Positions 25,281 to 36,496 of a stretch of DNA of 64,000 nucleotides are shown here, piece by piece; positions within the stretch are counted from its first letter, which is position 1, and each line of letters opens with the position of its first letter. Source of the DNA: Cristatella mucedo (lineage: Eukaryota; Bryozoa; Phylactolaemata; Cristatellidae); contig WPIO01000008.1 in assembly GCA_009760855.2 (NCBI GenBank), forward strand, positions 9,159,501 through 9,223,500. The letters are read 5' to 3'. A program made the position numbers and the translations under genes. The notes below the pieces were generated by a model. That model saw only the letters and a list, made by a program, of their open reading frames with translations. It searched no databases and was not told where the DNA came from.

Positions 25281-26200
25281 TTGGTGCCCGACGCCGACTC
25301 GAGGCTGGCGGCGCCCATCAAGGTGCTCAACCCCGATCAGTTAACACCTCAGGGAGCCAATCCCAACGAGTTCAGGCAAGCTCAGGAGCAAGTAAGAAAC
25401 ATCGTCCGAATGCACATGCAATCGGCCGTGAATGCTGCACGCATGGGACCGAGTCTGTCAGCGAATAGGAGTTATTGAATGCTGTTGGCAGTGCTGCTCA
25501 ACATGCATGTCTGTCGCAAGCATTTTTCACGTTTTTTTGGGGTTTTCTGTCTGTACAGTCAAGCATACACAACTCAGCCGCTGAGGCACGGTGCAGGAGC
25601 TGCTGATCTGATCGATGCTGGCCCACGTGGCGGTGCCATGAGATGAAAAGTTAACAGTAGCCGCTCACTTGCAGATCAAAGAGGCTTATTACAAGGACAA
25701 GGTGACTGCCGGTCATCAGTGGAAGGTCTTGGAGGGTGCAACGTGGGACGACCGCAAAACCGGTCTGAGTGTCTGCTGATTGTCACGGTGCACTGCCATC
25801 GGCCGCATTTCGCTCGAGCTTGCCCCAGCGGCCCAAGCAGCCGAGTGGCTGCTCTGTGGGAGGGAGGGTAGCAGCTCGAGTGAAAAAGCAGCCGTTTTTC
25901 GAAAAGTCTGTCTCTTCACATTGCATGCAGGCATTGTTAAATTGATTGGAGTACTGCAGCAGTAGCCCAGTGTGGGCCACAAACGATCCAGATCGTAGGC
26001 AGATTCTGGTTCGACGTTGTGTATTCTCATAGCAGGTGGCTTGCAGTCGCTTCGTGTTTAAAGGAAAAGTAAATTCGATCGCCTCTCTTGATCAAGCTAT
26101 CCCTGCCCATGAATTTTGTGGGTGAGTGGCTGAAGGATGAGAGGGACAAGCCCATCAACGGTATCGTTTTGCTGCCGGAGCTGGCTGGAGCATCTCGGAG
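25281..26200 (+). CDS. Unidentified coding-like exons (hypothetical, low confidence)
   Basis: A GC-rich stretch unlike its AT-rich neighbours. Three exon-like pieces can be read. 25281-25391 (acceptor cttgcag, donor caa|gtaaga, 37 codons) codes LVPDADSRLAAPIKVLNPD and on to FRQAQEQ. The second starts at 25675 after cttgcag and codes IKEAYYKDKVTAGHQWKVL. The third, about 26097-26200, codes FVGEWLKDERDKPINGIVLL. The first two join in phase 0. A PKKKT-AAAAA-PTR-stop reading follows near 26,270-26,310. Composition looks like protein, but I recognise no family, the acceptor of the third piece is weak, and no start exon is evident. It could be a gene fragment or pseudogene carried in a duplication. 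Confidence 0.3.
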
Positions 26201-26261
26201 GTGGGGGGTTGATCTTTTCTATCGACAGTCGACCAAACATAGATGCAGCCGTTGGATGATC

Positions 26262-26525
26262 TGAGCTCACCCAAAGAAGAAAACCGCAGCAGCAGCAGCT
26301 CCCACTCGATGACAGCTCATTAGAACAAGCAACTGATCATCACCGAGCCGGTTACTAAGAATGCCAGGGTGTGTCCAAGTGCTGATGCCGATTCAGAGTT
26401 GCTGGTACTCCGGCCTACTAAACAGCTGCAAAGCAATTAGACCTAAGAATAGCCTTTATGAAGCGTATTCTTTGCTATTGTCTGCTCTCATTTAGTATCT
26501 GGTGTTGTTATGCAGGCTTCGATGT
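26262..26525. repeat. Segment B of the tandem duplication (copy 1)
   Basis: Matches 27,356-27,620: cccaaagaagaaaaccg, a ccgattcagagtt block, caaagcaattagacctaagaatagcctt, then tctgctctcatttagta and gatgtgcagct. It ends abruptly at 26,525 where LINE sequence starts. Confidence 0.8.
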
Positions 26526-26527
26526 GC

Positions 26528-26984
26528 AGCTGTTAGTTGTTATGCATGGCAGTAGCAGATCAATACAATATAGGAGCTAAATAATGGGAATTAGGTCTAG
26601 AGGACTTGTTTTCTTTGATTGGGATATGGACATTTAGGACGAGATCAATAGTGACTTGCTAGAATGTAGACATTGAGATGCTGCAAGGAATCGAGTGACA
26701 CCGTTTTAGGGGCATGCTGCCACCGCAGGAATAGAGTCCCTGATCTTGTCTATCTTCTGGACAAGGAAGCCATAGAGAAGTGATCAGCTAGATTATCACA
26801 GGGTTAACCAGGTAAGGAGCTAACCTAGCATTGGTTGAGGAGATGGTTGATCGTCGACATCAGCATTTTAGGAATGTACACCTTGGATTCAATAATGTTT
26901 TATAGAAGCTAAACTTGGCCTTTGCTAGGATCTATTTGTATGACCAACATAATTCCTCATCTAGCGGATTACCTTTAATCAAGA
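26528..26984 (-). mobile_element. LINE family A internal fragment
   Basis: Corresponds to 22,430-22,870 of copy 1: atgcatggcagyagcagatc, gacgagatcaatagtgac, tctatcttctggacaag, gaggagatggttgatcg and tcctcrtctagcggatta. It lacks the RT core, hairpin and tail. It joins directly to segment A' in the same way that LINE copy 2 joins to segment A. Confidence 0.85.
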
Positions 26985-27620
26985 CACTCACTTATGACAT
27001 ATATTTAACCCAGAACAAACTCAACCGAAAGCCTTGTGGGAATCTTTAATGAATATTTTCTTTGAAGCCGCTGCACATTGTCAAATGAAAGCACTGTTTC
27101 TTACACAGTGCCTCAGCGTTAACTTGCTAAGCAGGATTGGCTGGTGTGCATGAGAAATGTGAATTCCACTATAGAAACTCCAGGCTGAGTAGCCTGGAAC
27201 TGAGTGATGCCCTTCAAGTTAAGGGTAGCAACACAATAGAACTCACTGGTCGGTAGTCGACGGTGCAGCTTGCAGACAAAGAATGTTAAAAATGTGACCC
27301 AGTAGCAATCGAGCATCTGTGCAAAGCTCAGACGTGCACACATTTTCTCGGTTGGCCCAAAAAAGAAAACCGGAAAAAGAGACGGCTGGTACTCAATGGC
27401 CGCCCGTTAGAACTAGCAGCTGATCAGTCTCATGCCAGCTACTGAAAATGACAGGGTGCGTTCAAATGCTGGTGCCGATTCAGAGTTTCTCGTACTCCGA
27501 CCTAATAAACAGCGGAAAAGCAATTCGACCCAAGAATAGCCTTTCTGAAACGTTTTAATTGCTATCGTCTGCTCTCTTTTATTACCCAGTGTTGTGACTC
27601 AGGCTGAGGTGTGCAGCTTA
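26985..27620. repeat. Segments A' and B' fused (copy 2 of the duplication)
   Basis: 26,985-27,355 matches segment A and 27,356-27,620 matches segment B, with no trace of the 1.2 kb that separates A and B in copy 1. The junction lies at ctcggt-tggcccaaaaaagaaaacc. Confidence 0.8.
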
Positions 27621-27624
27621 TTAG

Positions 27625-29145
27625 CCTCTGTCCAGCCTTACTGGAGTGGAGCTGCCGTGAGACACAAAAACGTAAACCCCAAAGCTCTAAGAGTATTTAA
27701 TGTATTTGTAATATATTATGCCAGTTGTAATACTGTTTGCTTCCGGTGAGATCAAGGTATCGTCCAACTCAAAAATGCCTTCGAAGACGAAAAAATTGAA
27801 AGACGCTTTAATTTCAAGTATAATTGTGCTGCTATAAAGCTACTTGCAATCGCCAGAGCTAATGTCAAAAGTAAAGTGTGCTTGTATATCTATATATACA
27901 GCTCCTTCAACTGAGAACGGGGCTCTTCGTTTGGCTGCTAAGTTTTGCTGGCTTTGTGTTGGAAATAATATGCAGGCATCATAACCAGTTCTGCTGTTTT
28001 CACTCTGATTGTGCAATCTTTAGGTATGAGCTGCAGATCTGGTCCTTCCAGCGAATCTGAGTTATTTAATTGTTGATCGATTCAATTTTAGTCGATTTTT
28101 TTCTTATTTACAGACAGCAGCTCTCCTAGTAATATAATAATAATGATACGTTTAATATAGCGCCCTTAGAGAACTTATTTTTCTTTCTATGCACTTCAAA
28201 ACTTCTGCTAAGGAACGTGCTCTATTAAACGGCTACGGTCTCGCGAAAAGCCTGTGAATGACATTCCAAAGCAAAACGAGGAGTGGACAAGGATCGTGAG
28301 TGTGAGCAATTGTGGATTTGCAGACCAAAGACGTCCAACAAAGGAAAATCTACCACTACAGAACTAGGCCTACTGCTTGTTGCAATTATTTTTTACGGTC
28401 CTTTTTGAGACTTCGCTCCTCGAAAGCACACTAGCCATAGTCATATTGCCACTGTCAAACAAGCTGTACTTGTCGGAACAACCAATCATTTTTTGCCCAC
28501 TCTCTGCTATAACTCACGACATGGTTGTGTCCGAAATTGTCCATAGACTCTCTACCTGCAGGCCATTACTGCACATTAAGATGAGGGAAGTCAAAATTAA
28601 GTTCGTGCAGAATTCAAATGGTAAACATTTATCAACATGCTCGTCCAAACAATCATGTTGTACCACTTCTTGACGATCTGCAGTTGGTTTCCTTTCATCG
28701 TGCTATTAATGTGAGAGCTCAGTCACTCACGTACTGGGCCTTTATTCACTCGCTTCAGCATGCGACTTGAAATACTTTCAAACCTGGCTTTTCGTCATCC
28801 CTTTGAATCCGATAGTTTAGTTGTGCCGCCGAAAAACCTTCAGCTGCTGGAAAATCATGTTTACATTCCTCTTGCTCCCAAAGCCCGTAAGTCACTACGG
28901 ACTTGCAATCTACCAGCTCCTGATTTGACGGCAAATTAAAAAAGGCTAAAAGTTACTAGCCGTATCTCAGTAGCTATGCTCCGTTCGCACTTTTTCTCCA
29001 TTGCATGCCTAACCTGCTACAGTTTTGCCTGCCATAGCCTTTCTAAAGTAACATATCATGAATTTACTTACAGCAAGTAGCTTAGTGTGGCATTTTAGAG
29101 TATGAGAAACCTTACAGGGATACTTGCCAGGCCACCTTTGACGTA
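27625..29145. other. No recognised gene
   Basis: Contains only the LINE tail at 28,133. The frame 28377-28673 (98 codons) has no recognisable domain. Confidence 0.5.
28133..28230 (-). mobile_element. LINE family A 3' end fragment
   Basis: A taataataatga tail, then tatagcgcccttagagaactta and tttctatgcactt, the hairpin arms in mutated form. Under 100 bp remain. Confidence 0.7.
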
Positions 29146-29149
29146 GAAC

Positions 29150-29870
29150 TATAATAATAATAATACACTTGATAAAACATCCTCAGGGAACTCAATCTCT
29201 TTCTTCTAGGCGCTTTAAAACTGCTGCAATGGAAACACGAACGAACGGTGGGCTGTATAACGCCTGATAAACAATAAAAATTAACATGGTTAAGGGTGAC
29301 ATGCAAAGGGTCAGCATGCAAATATGGTTAGCAGCAGCAGGCAAAAGTGTCAGCACGAATGAGCATGTAAAAGACGAATCACAGAGACCCACTAAGTGCT
29401 GTCACAAATAGGTGAGTGTTTAATTTCTTTTTAAATATGGTTAAGTCTGAGGATGTCGTGACGGAAGTAGGGAGTGAGTTTCAAGCTTTAACAGCATACC
29501 AACTAATTGCACGGTCTTCGAAAAATCGGAGGTTTGTGCAAGGTGCATGTAAACAGTTAGATTCCGAAAAACGGATAGTACGATGCTTAGCCTGGTGAGG
29601 CAGCGGACCTAATAGGTAGGCTGGAGCCACAGAATAAAGTGACCTAAAAGTGAGCGAAAAAAATAAAGTCGATCCGTTGCTTGACTGGTAGCCAGTGCAG
29701 GTCTGCGAGAAGTGGTGCGATGTGGCAGCTGCGAAGCTCACAACATACAAGCCTGGCTACAGAGTCTTGCACCAGCTGTACTTGCACCTGACTGCACATG
29801 CCGGTAAACTAGCTGCAGTGAGTTACGTAAGTCAAGACGGGAGCTCTATATAAACCAAAGAATCCGCTTT
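29150..29870 (-). mobile_element. LINE family A 3' fragment, about 0.7 kb
   Basis: An (ATA)n tail at 29,150-29,168, then a decayed hairpin, the agcatgcaaatatggttagcagcagcag block, and RT C-terminal sequence on the minus strand (FAAATSHHFSQTCTGYQSSNGS, a frameshifted version of the LLADLHWLSVKQRI region). Truncated near 29,870. Confidence 0.85.
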
Positions 29871-30602
29871 TGCTGTTCAGATCCCACGAGCACATATTTC
29901 AGGTAATGGTCAGTTCCAGTTATAAGGAGAAGCTTATGTACATGCCCTACTCAACTTCCCATTACTGAGACATCGGGAGTTCCACGTTGTGCCCACACTT
30001 ATGATGTTTGCAGAAGTGCTACCAGGGAGTGAATTTTTGCCCCCAATGGCTTTTTCATACACTGCGCTCTTCTAGTACGGTGAAATTTTTATGTAATGTA
30101 TCTCCGTCTGTAACTCCACAAAAGCCATAGTAATACTATGTGGGTGTTAGGCAGGAGAGTTTTCTATAGTGCACTCACGGCCTAAGCGGCTTTCGGTAGG
30201 CATTCGGTAGGAGGTCGTGGAGTTAAGCGAATCATGAGCTGCCAAGTGGATAGTGGCTTCAAGTACAAACTGCTGAGTAATGCATAGCTCAGCGTTTGAA
30301 CTCACGTTAGCCAAATAATCAGCAGTATAACATGACAGAGCTCTAAGCTATAGCTAAACTTGTTCCGTCATCTTGTCCCACACACATCTGCAAAACTGAT
30401 GAATAATTGAAAATGTGACTTTTTATGTGGGCATTTCTGCCTCTCCAGATATCTAAACTTTACCGAGTTGTAGAAAGATTGCTACCAGTAGCTAAAGGCT
30501 CTAATTCCCACAAGCCGAACTACCTAGTTGCAGGGGGCAGCACGTTTAAACCATTTCAGAGGTAAATAATCAAAGCCATCGCTTAACCGGCTTGGCATGC
30601 AG

Positions 30603-30845
30603 TCACTGTTGTAAGGAAATCATGAGCTTTGTTGTTGCATTTGCTTGCATGAGGCGAGCCCTGTGATTATCGGGGGAATTCAGGGCCAGGGAAGGGGAGG
30701 GACTGATTGGGCCAGTCGCTTGTATGTCAAAGTCAGATCTGATTACGTCGGCTGAGTTAGTAGCAGGAGAAGGCTCCTTGATAACACCATTAACTCGCCG
30801 AGAGACCAGGAGGAGTTGAAGAGTGGTGGATGTCCTGTTGCACAA
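30603..30845 (-). other. Minus-strand ORF of unclear status (80 codons)
   Basis: Reads SRRVNGVIKEPSPATNSADVI, then a Ser/Pro-rich stretch and MQANATTKLMI before the stop. Composition is more protein-like than most chance frames in the window, but there is no recognised domain, no convincing splice sites and no neighbouring exons. It could be chance or a fragment of a lost transposon. Confidence 0.15.
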
Positions 30846-31301
30846 GCCACAGAGACTGTATTCATTTGTGAATCCGGGTCACTTGGGCCCTACTAGTGGG
30901 TCTCAACAGTTCTCAGCTTCGTTAGGCTTTGAGGCTTTGGCATGAACTTTCAAAAATGCAGCCTAAAAAGTCGCCCATCCACCGGACTCAGTTGTGCATA
31001 CAACATATGTGCACTCCACTAAAACCTGAAAAAATCTAGGTTAATTTCACGAGACACAGCAGCTGATTTAGTGATACTACCAATGTGGTTTGCATTGACT
31101 GGTCGTGGCGCCTCTCCACGACATTTTTTGATCTGGCTATTTGCTTCCTTGCTCTTCTCGTACTTTTGTCTGTAAACCTACCTGGCATCAGCACGTCGCC
31201 CATTTTACGGGAACTTGGAGTGAAAAAGCTTTAAGTCAGAAGTAATCACGGGCGCCAGACAGGGAAGCCGGCCGTGTGTGCTGCTGGGCTTTTGCATGCA
31301 G

Positions 31302-31409
31302 GGGATCTGCCCTATGAGGAGTACACGAACGCTGGTGGTGCATATAAGGGAATAAGCATGTATCCTGCACTCACAGTGCTGGTGCTAACCGGCGATCGGT
31401 CACATGCAT
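31302..31409 (+). other. Exon-like stretch without identified gene
   Basis: After ttttgcatgcag a frame reads DLPYEEYTNAGGAYKG and continues to LTGDRSHA before a stop. The local GC is high. Nothing upstream or downstream supports a gene. Recorded only as a candidate. Confidence 0.12.
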
Positions 31410-31462
31410 AGAGACTGCAGTGCTGGAACATAAATGCAGGGTGCCATGCAGCTTTTGAAAAG

Positions 31463-31775
31463 TTAATAATAATAATAATAATAATATTGCACTTGATAAA
31501 GCGCCCTCAGAGAACTTAATCTCTTTCTAGGCGCTTTACATTTGCTGCAAAGTGATACGCAATAGAATAGTAAGTAAAATCATGCTTGAAAAACAAACAA
31601 AATGAACAATATGGTTAGGGGTGACATGCACAGGGTCAGCATGCAAATGTGGTTAGTGGCAGCATGCACAGTGTCAGCACGCACACGCACATCGAGGACG
31701 AATCACAGGGACCCACTAAATGCTGTCCTAAATAGGTGTGTTTTTAAGTTTCTTTTAAATGTGGTCAGGTTTCAC
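31463..31775 (-). mobile_element. LINE family A 3' fragment with intact hairpin
   Basis: An (AAT)n tail at 31,463-31,486, then the stem taaagcgcc (31,497-31,505) pairing perfectly with ggcgcttta (31,530-31,538). About 230 bp of 3' UTR follow, very close to the copy at 22.9 kb. Truncated at ggtcaggt, about 31,770. Confidence 0.93.
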
Positions 31776-32739
31776 TTATAAGAAATTAAGATTAGGAATT
31801 TCTTTCAACGGGTTGCAATCCTATTCGAAAGCGAGTATATAAGGAGTCTGATGTTGTTAAACTTTGGTAGTTTCCTGGATCACCACCAGCAGCAGCTTTC
31901 ACCACGACTACAGAACTCATCGAGAGTCTTGTACTCACTTACAGCCCACAAGTTGCTGCATAGTATCGCACGCTTGTAAAGCTTCTTTACTCTTTACCAT
32001 AATATTTTCTTGGCAGCCAGCCCCCTGACAATATCGGTCTCTTCCCGTGCAACGAGCTTTATATAACAAGTTTATTTTACATATGTGACATTGAAATTCA
32101 CGTCTAGAACTGCCGAATGAATTTATTTAGAGGCCTCACTATATAATCAGTTATAGAACGATGGTTTCTATCATAGCAAAGCATGAATTTCAAGCCACTG
32201 ATCGGTATGCACGTGACTTAATGATTCTCACTGAAATAGAGTAAATGACACAGCTCAGCACCGTTCTGATCCAACCTTCAACCAGTCGCTGCCACCCTTA
32301 TTGCTTCTTTTTCTACTCAAGCTAGATCGAACAGTTGCCCAAATGGTGCACCAGACGAGCAGTCTTCCCAGTTGGCTTCCCATAGTGTCGGCCCATATGC
32401 TCTGGGCCTGCAGTCACTAAGCCCCAACAGCACCTCTCTCCAGCGATCTAACAATGTGTTCACAGGAGCCTGAATTTCTTAATTAGTTGTACCTTATTGA
32501 ATAAATGTTGCTGATTCAGGGTCGCGCACTCTTCCCATTTTAGTGTGTCATTTACAAGTAGGCGGATTGAATAGTGCACGAGTCTAATGGTCAGTCGACT
32601 GGGCTTATTTGATGTGTGGGTTTCTGGCTCGACAGTCACAGTCACTTAAGCACCTCCCCATCTCCAGAGCGGCTAGGTGTGTGAACATCGTTCAGGCGAT
32701 CCACTCTAGTTAAATATGCATTGCCTAGACTGAGGAGCA

Positions 32740-32830
32740 GTGCCACTTTGGCCAGCAGTTTCCGCATACGCTATTTGCTGACGACATGTAGATCCTATTT
32801 GATCTTACAGTACGGATAACTTTCGGTGGA
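32740..32830 (+). mobile_element. LINE reverse-transcriptase remnant (FADDM motif)
   Basis: The + strand reads FPHTLFADDM-stop-ILFDL. FADD is the RT catalytic YxDD-type motif and the surroundings fit a CR1/Jockey-type enzyme. Only this short piece is convincing. Confidence 0.5.
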
Positions 32831-34296
32831 GGAGAAATAAATAAAGAATATTCTTAGATTGCATGGTAGCTTGCTGTGAGCATTCCCGACGCGAAAGACA
32901 GTGAACGTGATATTATCCCAGCTAAAGAAGACTGCATGATCACTAAATTAGCAGTTGTTCATGCAAGATTGTAACCCATTAGAAGAGAACAAAATACTAG
33001 TTTTACAGGTTGCTCTACTGAAAATGGCTTTATTTCTCAATTCCGGACGAAATCTGAGCCACAAGTGTTAGCATTTGATGCTAGAATTATAGCGGGGTTA
33101 TTAGGGCTTCTTTGATAATTGTCTCATATCAATATATTGTCCTCGGGACGAAAATGTAATGCATTCATATCTAATTTTAGCTAGAGTGCATATATAATGA
33201 ACATACTGAATAGAGAATAATGACCTAAAATGAACAGAGTTGAGTGCTGTAGTCAACGTTCGGGATCTTGTTAATGATGTTATCCTTAGTTATCTGTTTG
33301 AAACGTGGTTAATGTCTTAAGAGAATTAAATTGCTATAGAATCAGTCCTTTCATCCGCCACCCTTTAGTATTATTTTGCTGCTACCATCTATCAAAACGG
33401 CAAATTGTATGGGCAATCATGAGAAAGACAGCACGACTCAGCGCATAAGGTACATGACAGAATCTCGAAACCGAATAAGCAGGATTGCATACATCGTGGC
33501 CATGACAAATTTGGCAGATTAGGAAATTTTTGAGGCCGACGATGGCAATCTGATTCTAAAACAATTTTGCTGGTGTGTGTCGGGCGTTCGATGAGTCTTC
33601 AGCCAAAATGACTCTGGCTAGAGCCAATTCTGCGTGGATGGAGGACTAACTGTCGGCAATTGATCAGGACTTCACGGCTCTGATTACATCTAAGTAGGCC
33701 TTGTGATCAGACTCTCACGTAAGAGCACGCAAGCCGCCAGCATTATGCTAGCAGACACTTGGCCGCTTTGAGAATCAAGTGACAATGAGCTCAAGCAAGT
33801 TAGTCCAGTAGGTTGGCCTCAAGGTAGCTCAATACCAGCATACCCCCTACCCACCTGGCTACTCAAATAAAGCCAACACCGGATCCATCGAAAGTTGCGG
33901 TTTAGCACTGCTCACATGGCTAACCACTTTGAAGACAAGGCAGAGAATATTCGAGGCGAGGCACCCCCTTCGCACGTTTCCTGCGGTACTTTTGCCTCGG
34001 TTCGTAGACGCGGGAAGTGGGACACCTAGTTGAGGCCATTGGGTGAAAGCCATAACTAGAACATGGTTGTTACGGTCGTGGGCACCAAGAAGGTCTGAGA
34101 AACTACTTTATGGCAAGCTTTTGCCATACTTTGCCGAGAGTCTTTCTATGTTTCCTCCCTCCTTTGCCATTCATTTTTACTGACAACATGCACATGTACT
34201 TTTAGACGACCGATATATTATGACATACAGCCACCAGCTTTATGAAAATATGTTATCAGCTGATTAGGAAATATGTCTGTCTGTATTAGTCGTTTA

Positions 34297-34320
34297 AGGA
34301 CGCCCAGTTTAAAGGGCGTT
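34297..34320. other. Small inverted repeat
   Basis: acgccc at 34300-34305 pairs with gggcgt at 34314-34319 around an 8-base AT-rich loop, about 0.5 kb before the monooxygenase promoter. No function is assigned. Confidence 0.3.
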
Positions 34321-34819
34321 AAAAGACGCCTAGACACTCCAGAAAGTGTTTTCAGCCTCGTGTTTGGTGTTTAGTTAAGTCTAGATGTGCCTAACGTCAA
34401 TCGTTGTCAGCTGCCATCAACTGCAGAAGTTCTACTCAGACTAAGCAATATTTGGCTAGAAACCTGCAACCGAAGAATCCCCAAGCTACAAACACTCGAC
34501 AAAACTCCCCGACTGCAATGCGTAAGGAAGAAATTCTAAGCATTAGGCTAACCATGACCCCTGGCCGTACCTTTCGCGGGTGCTTGTGACGCCTCCACCG
34601 ATGAGCTGGTACCGCCTGGCGGTGCCGGTCGCTGCTCGTGCCCCGAGACCTCGTGCCGCATGACCGTTTGTCATGCTACCTTACCAACAGGAGGTGCTAT
34701 TCATGCATCAACCAATGAGAGTGCGCCCTGCTTGAGCTCATTGTCTATTGCCTGCCTGAGCAGTCTAGTTTTTAGCACTCTCTTGACGCTGGCCGTTTCG
34801 CCTGCTCTTACAAAAGAGT

Positions 34820-34901
34820 AAGGTCACGTGGCCTGCTTAGATATATGCAGAGCCGGGAACTAGAAATCAATTGCTCCAAGGCGGTCGGCATCGTCGTAGA
34901 G
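34820..34901 (+). promoter_or_regulatory. Probable core promoter and 5' leader of the monooxygenase gene
   Basis: A CACGTG E-box lies at 34825-34830 and an ATATAT TATA-like element at 34841-34846. That would place a start site near 34,870, about 30 bp before the chosen ATG at 34902. An in-frame ATG at 34845 also exists, but it overlaps the TATA-like element and would add about 19 polar residues ahead of the signal peptide, so it is less likely. The chosen ATG has G at -3 and G at +4. This is inference from motifs only; no transcript data are available. Confidence 0.4.
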
Positions 34902-34995
34902 ATGGCTCTAACCAGGATCACTGTGGTGGTTCTGCTGGTGGTCGTTGTCGGTCTATACCACGTGGATCTAGCCGTGGCTGGCTACCGCCAGCTTG
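34902..34995 (+). CDS. Monooxygenase exon 1: signal peptide
   Basis: Codes residues 1-31 plus the first base of codon 32. It begins MALTR, then a run of valines and leucines (residues 6-18), then LAVA at 23-26, a good signal-peptidase site. The donor g|gtaag follows base 34995 in phase 1. The remaining two bases of codon 32 are supplied exactly by exon 2, making Asp, so the join reads YRQL-D-PNYSISW. That phase match and the family's expected N-terminal signal peptide are why this exon is assigned to the gene despite the 6.2 kb intron. Confidence 0.8.
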
Positions 34996-36459
34996 GTAAG
35001 GAAATGGAGCGACGCTGCTTTGCCGAATTGGCCGTTTTAACTGTGGTAGGCTACGACGTCTGCTTGAGGCGGTGCTGAGAACGCCCATGTGGAGCTCGGC
35101 ACTCCAGCTGCTCAGTCGTACATCCTTAGCAACGATAGGTGTGCTTAACTGTACTTGCGATTATATAGACACAGACAGTGCAGTGCATATCCAAGTACCA
35201 GGTTATTAAAGAGCTCATAAAGCACCTGGCACGAAGAAAAGGTCAGGAGGGACTGGTTACTCCATGTGATTAGTAGTTCAAGCAATAGACAACGCGATTG
35301 CGGCCAGTAATAAATTCTAGAATCTATCAAGTTGGCGAAATTGTATGTCTCAGTTTTAATTAGCTAATAATTAAAGACTATCCGTGTGCGTAGTTCTAAT
35401 TGTTTTGCAACCATGACATTCGTTAAGTGTGATATCACTGCGGCTTTTACGTAGCGAAATTTTAATTGCCTGAATTGGGACAGTCTTGAGGTGCTCAATT
35501 CTGATTAAGCTTCGTCTTCAAATAGACTACAAAAATAAATGAGGCGATTTATTACTTATAAGATTTATTAATTAGTCTTCACAGAAACACTAACACAATA
35601 CTCACTAGCGGCATGTATTTTTATTGAACATAGCCTTTCTTGCTCCTATGCGTTCTCAATTCATTGCGCTTAATTCTGCTTTTTCACCATGCTGCAAACG
35701 CACAAGTCAACTGGCTGCATTGTATGTAGACTCTGCGTTTTTCTATAATCCCCACCAAACGAAGTGCTATTGGGCCCAGTGGCGGCGGCGGCGGTTGGCT
35801 TCTGTCTCTTTTCAACTGTCAAATGACTGTGCTAACCGTCATGAAGTATTGCAGATTTCGGAATGGTGTCCTAGTTCTATGACCGACTACCGCTGCAATT
35901 GTGTTTTCACAAAAATCTGCGAGAAACACAATCTTCCATCTTACAAAATGTAATTCTTAAGTTTCCAGGCCCCCTACATGAAGCTATACATTGAATGAAT
36001 GGCAGTAAGAATGTGGAGAGTGGGCTACCGAGGTGGGGCTAAAATATCCAATGATTAAAAAATAGTGTCTTACTAACAGCCTCATTTATAAAGCGGCAGA
36101 AGAGCCTTAATGGCTATCGCCGCGCTTGGATTGCAGGATTCGGACTCACGACCTTGGCGTGGAGAGCGACTACCTCTCCTCCTGGTCTATCGCGGCCCCA
36201 GTTAATAGGTCTGAATGACAAGACGGGCTGAGCAGTCCGCATTAGAGTTACAGCCATGCAAGCCTGCTTTAGCAGCAGCATCTCGTAGCCTTATTCAGAG
36301 GCCTGATATCCTTTTCCGATGTCGCTACCAGACTTGCATAGAGATCTTATCAGTCGCAAAGAGAGGCTGTAGAGGCGAATTCGGATAACGTGTTGGCGTA
36401 GTGTTATCCGTTGATGTCTAAGACGTGATCAGGTTCTGACCTCATTCCGCCAATGTACA

Positions 36460-36496
<37 letters not shown>

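Larger units (their letters stand above)
31780..34800. other. Upstream region of the monooxygenase gene, no other gene seen
   Basis: Holds a short LINE RT remnant near 32,760 and a possible tRNA-like B-box near 32,620 (gtgggtttctggctcgacag). GC rises in the last 250 bp before the promoter. Confidence 0.5.
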
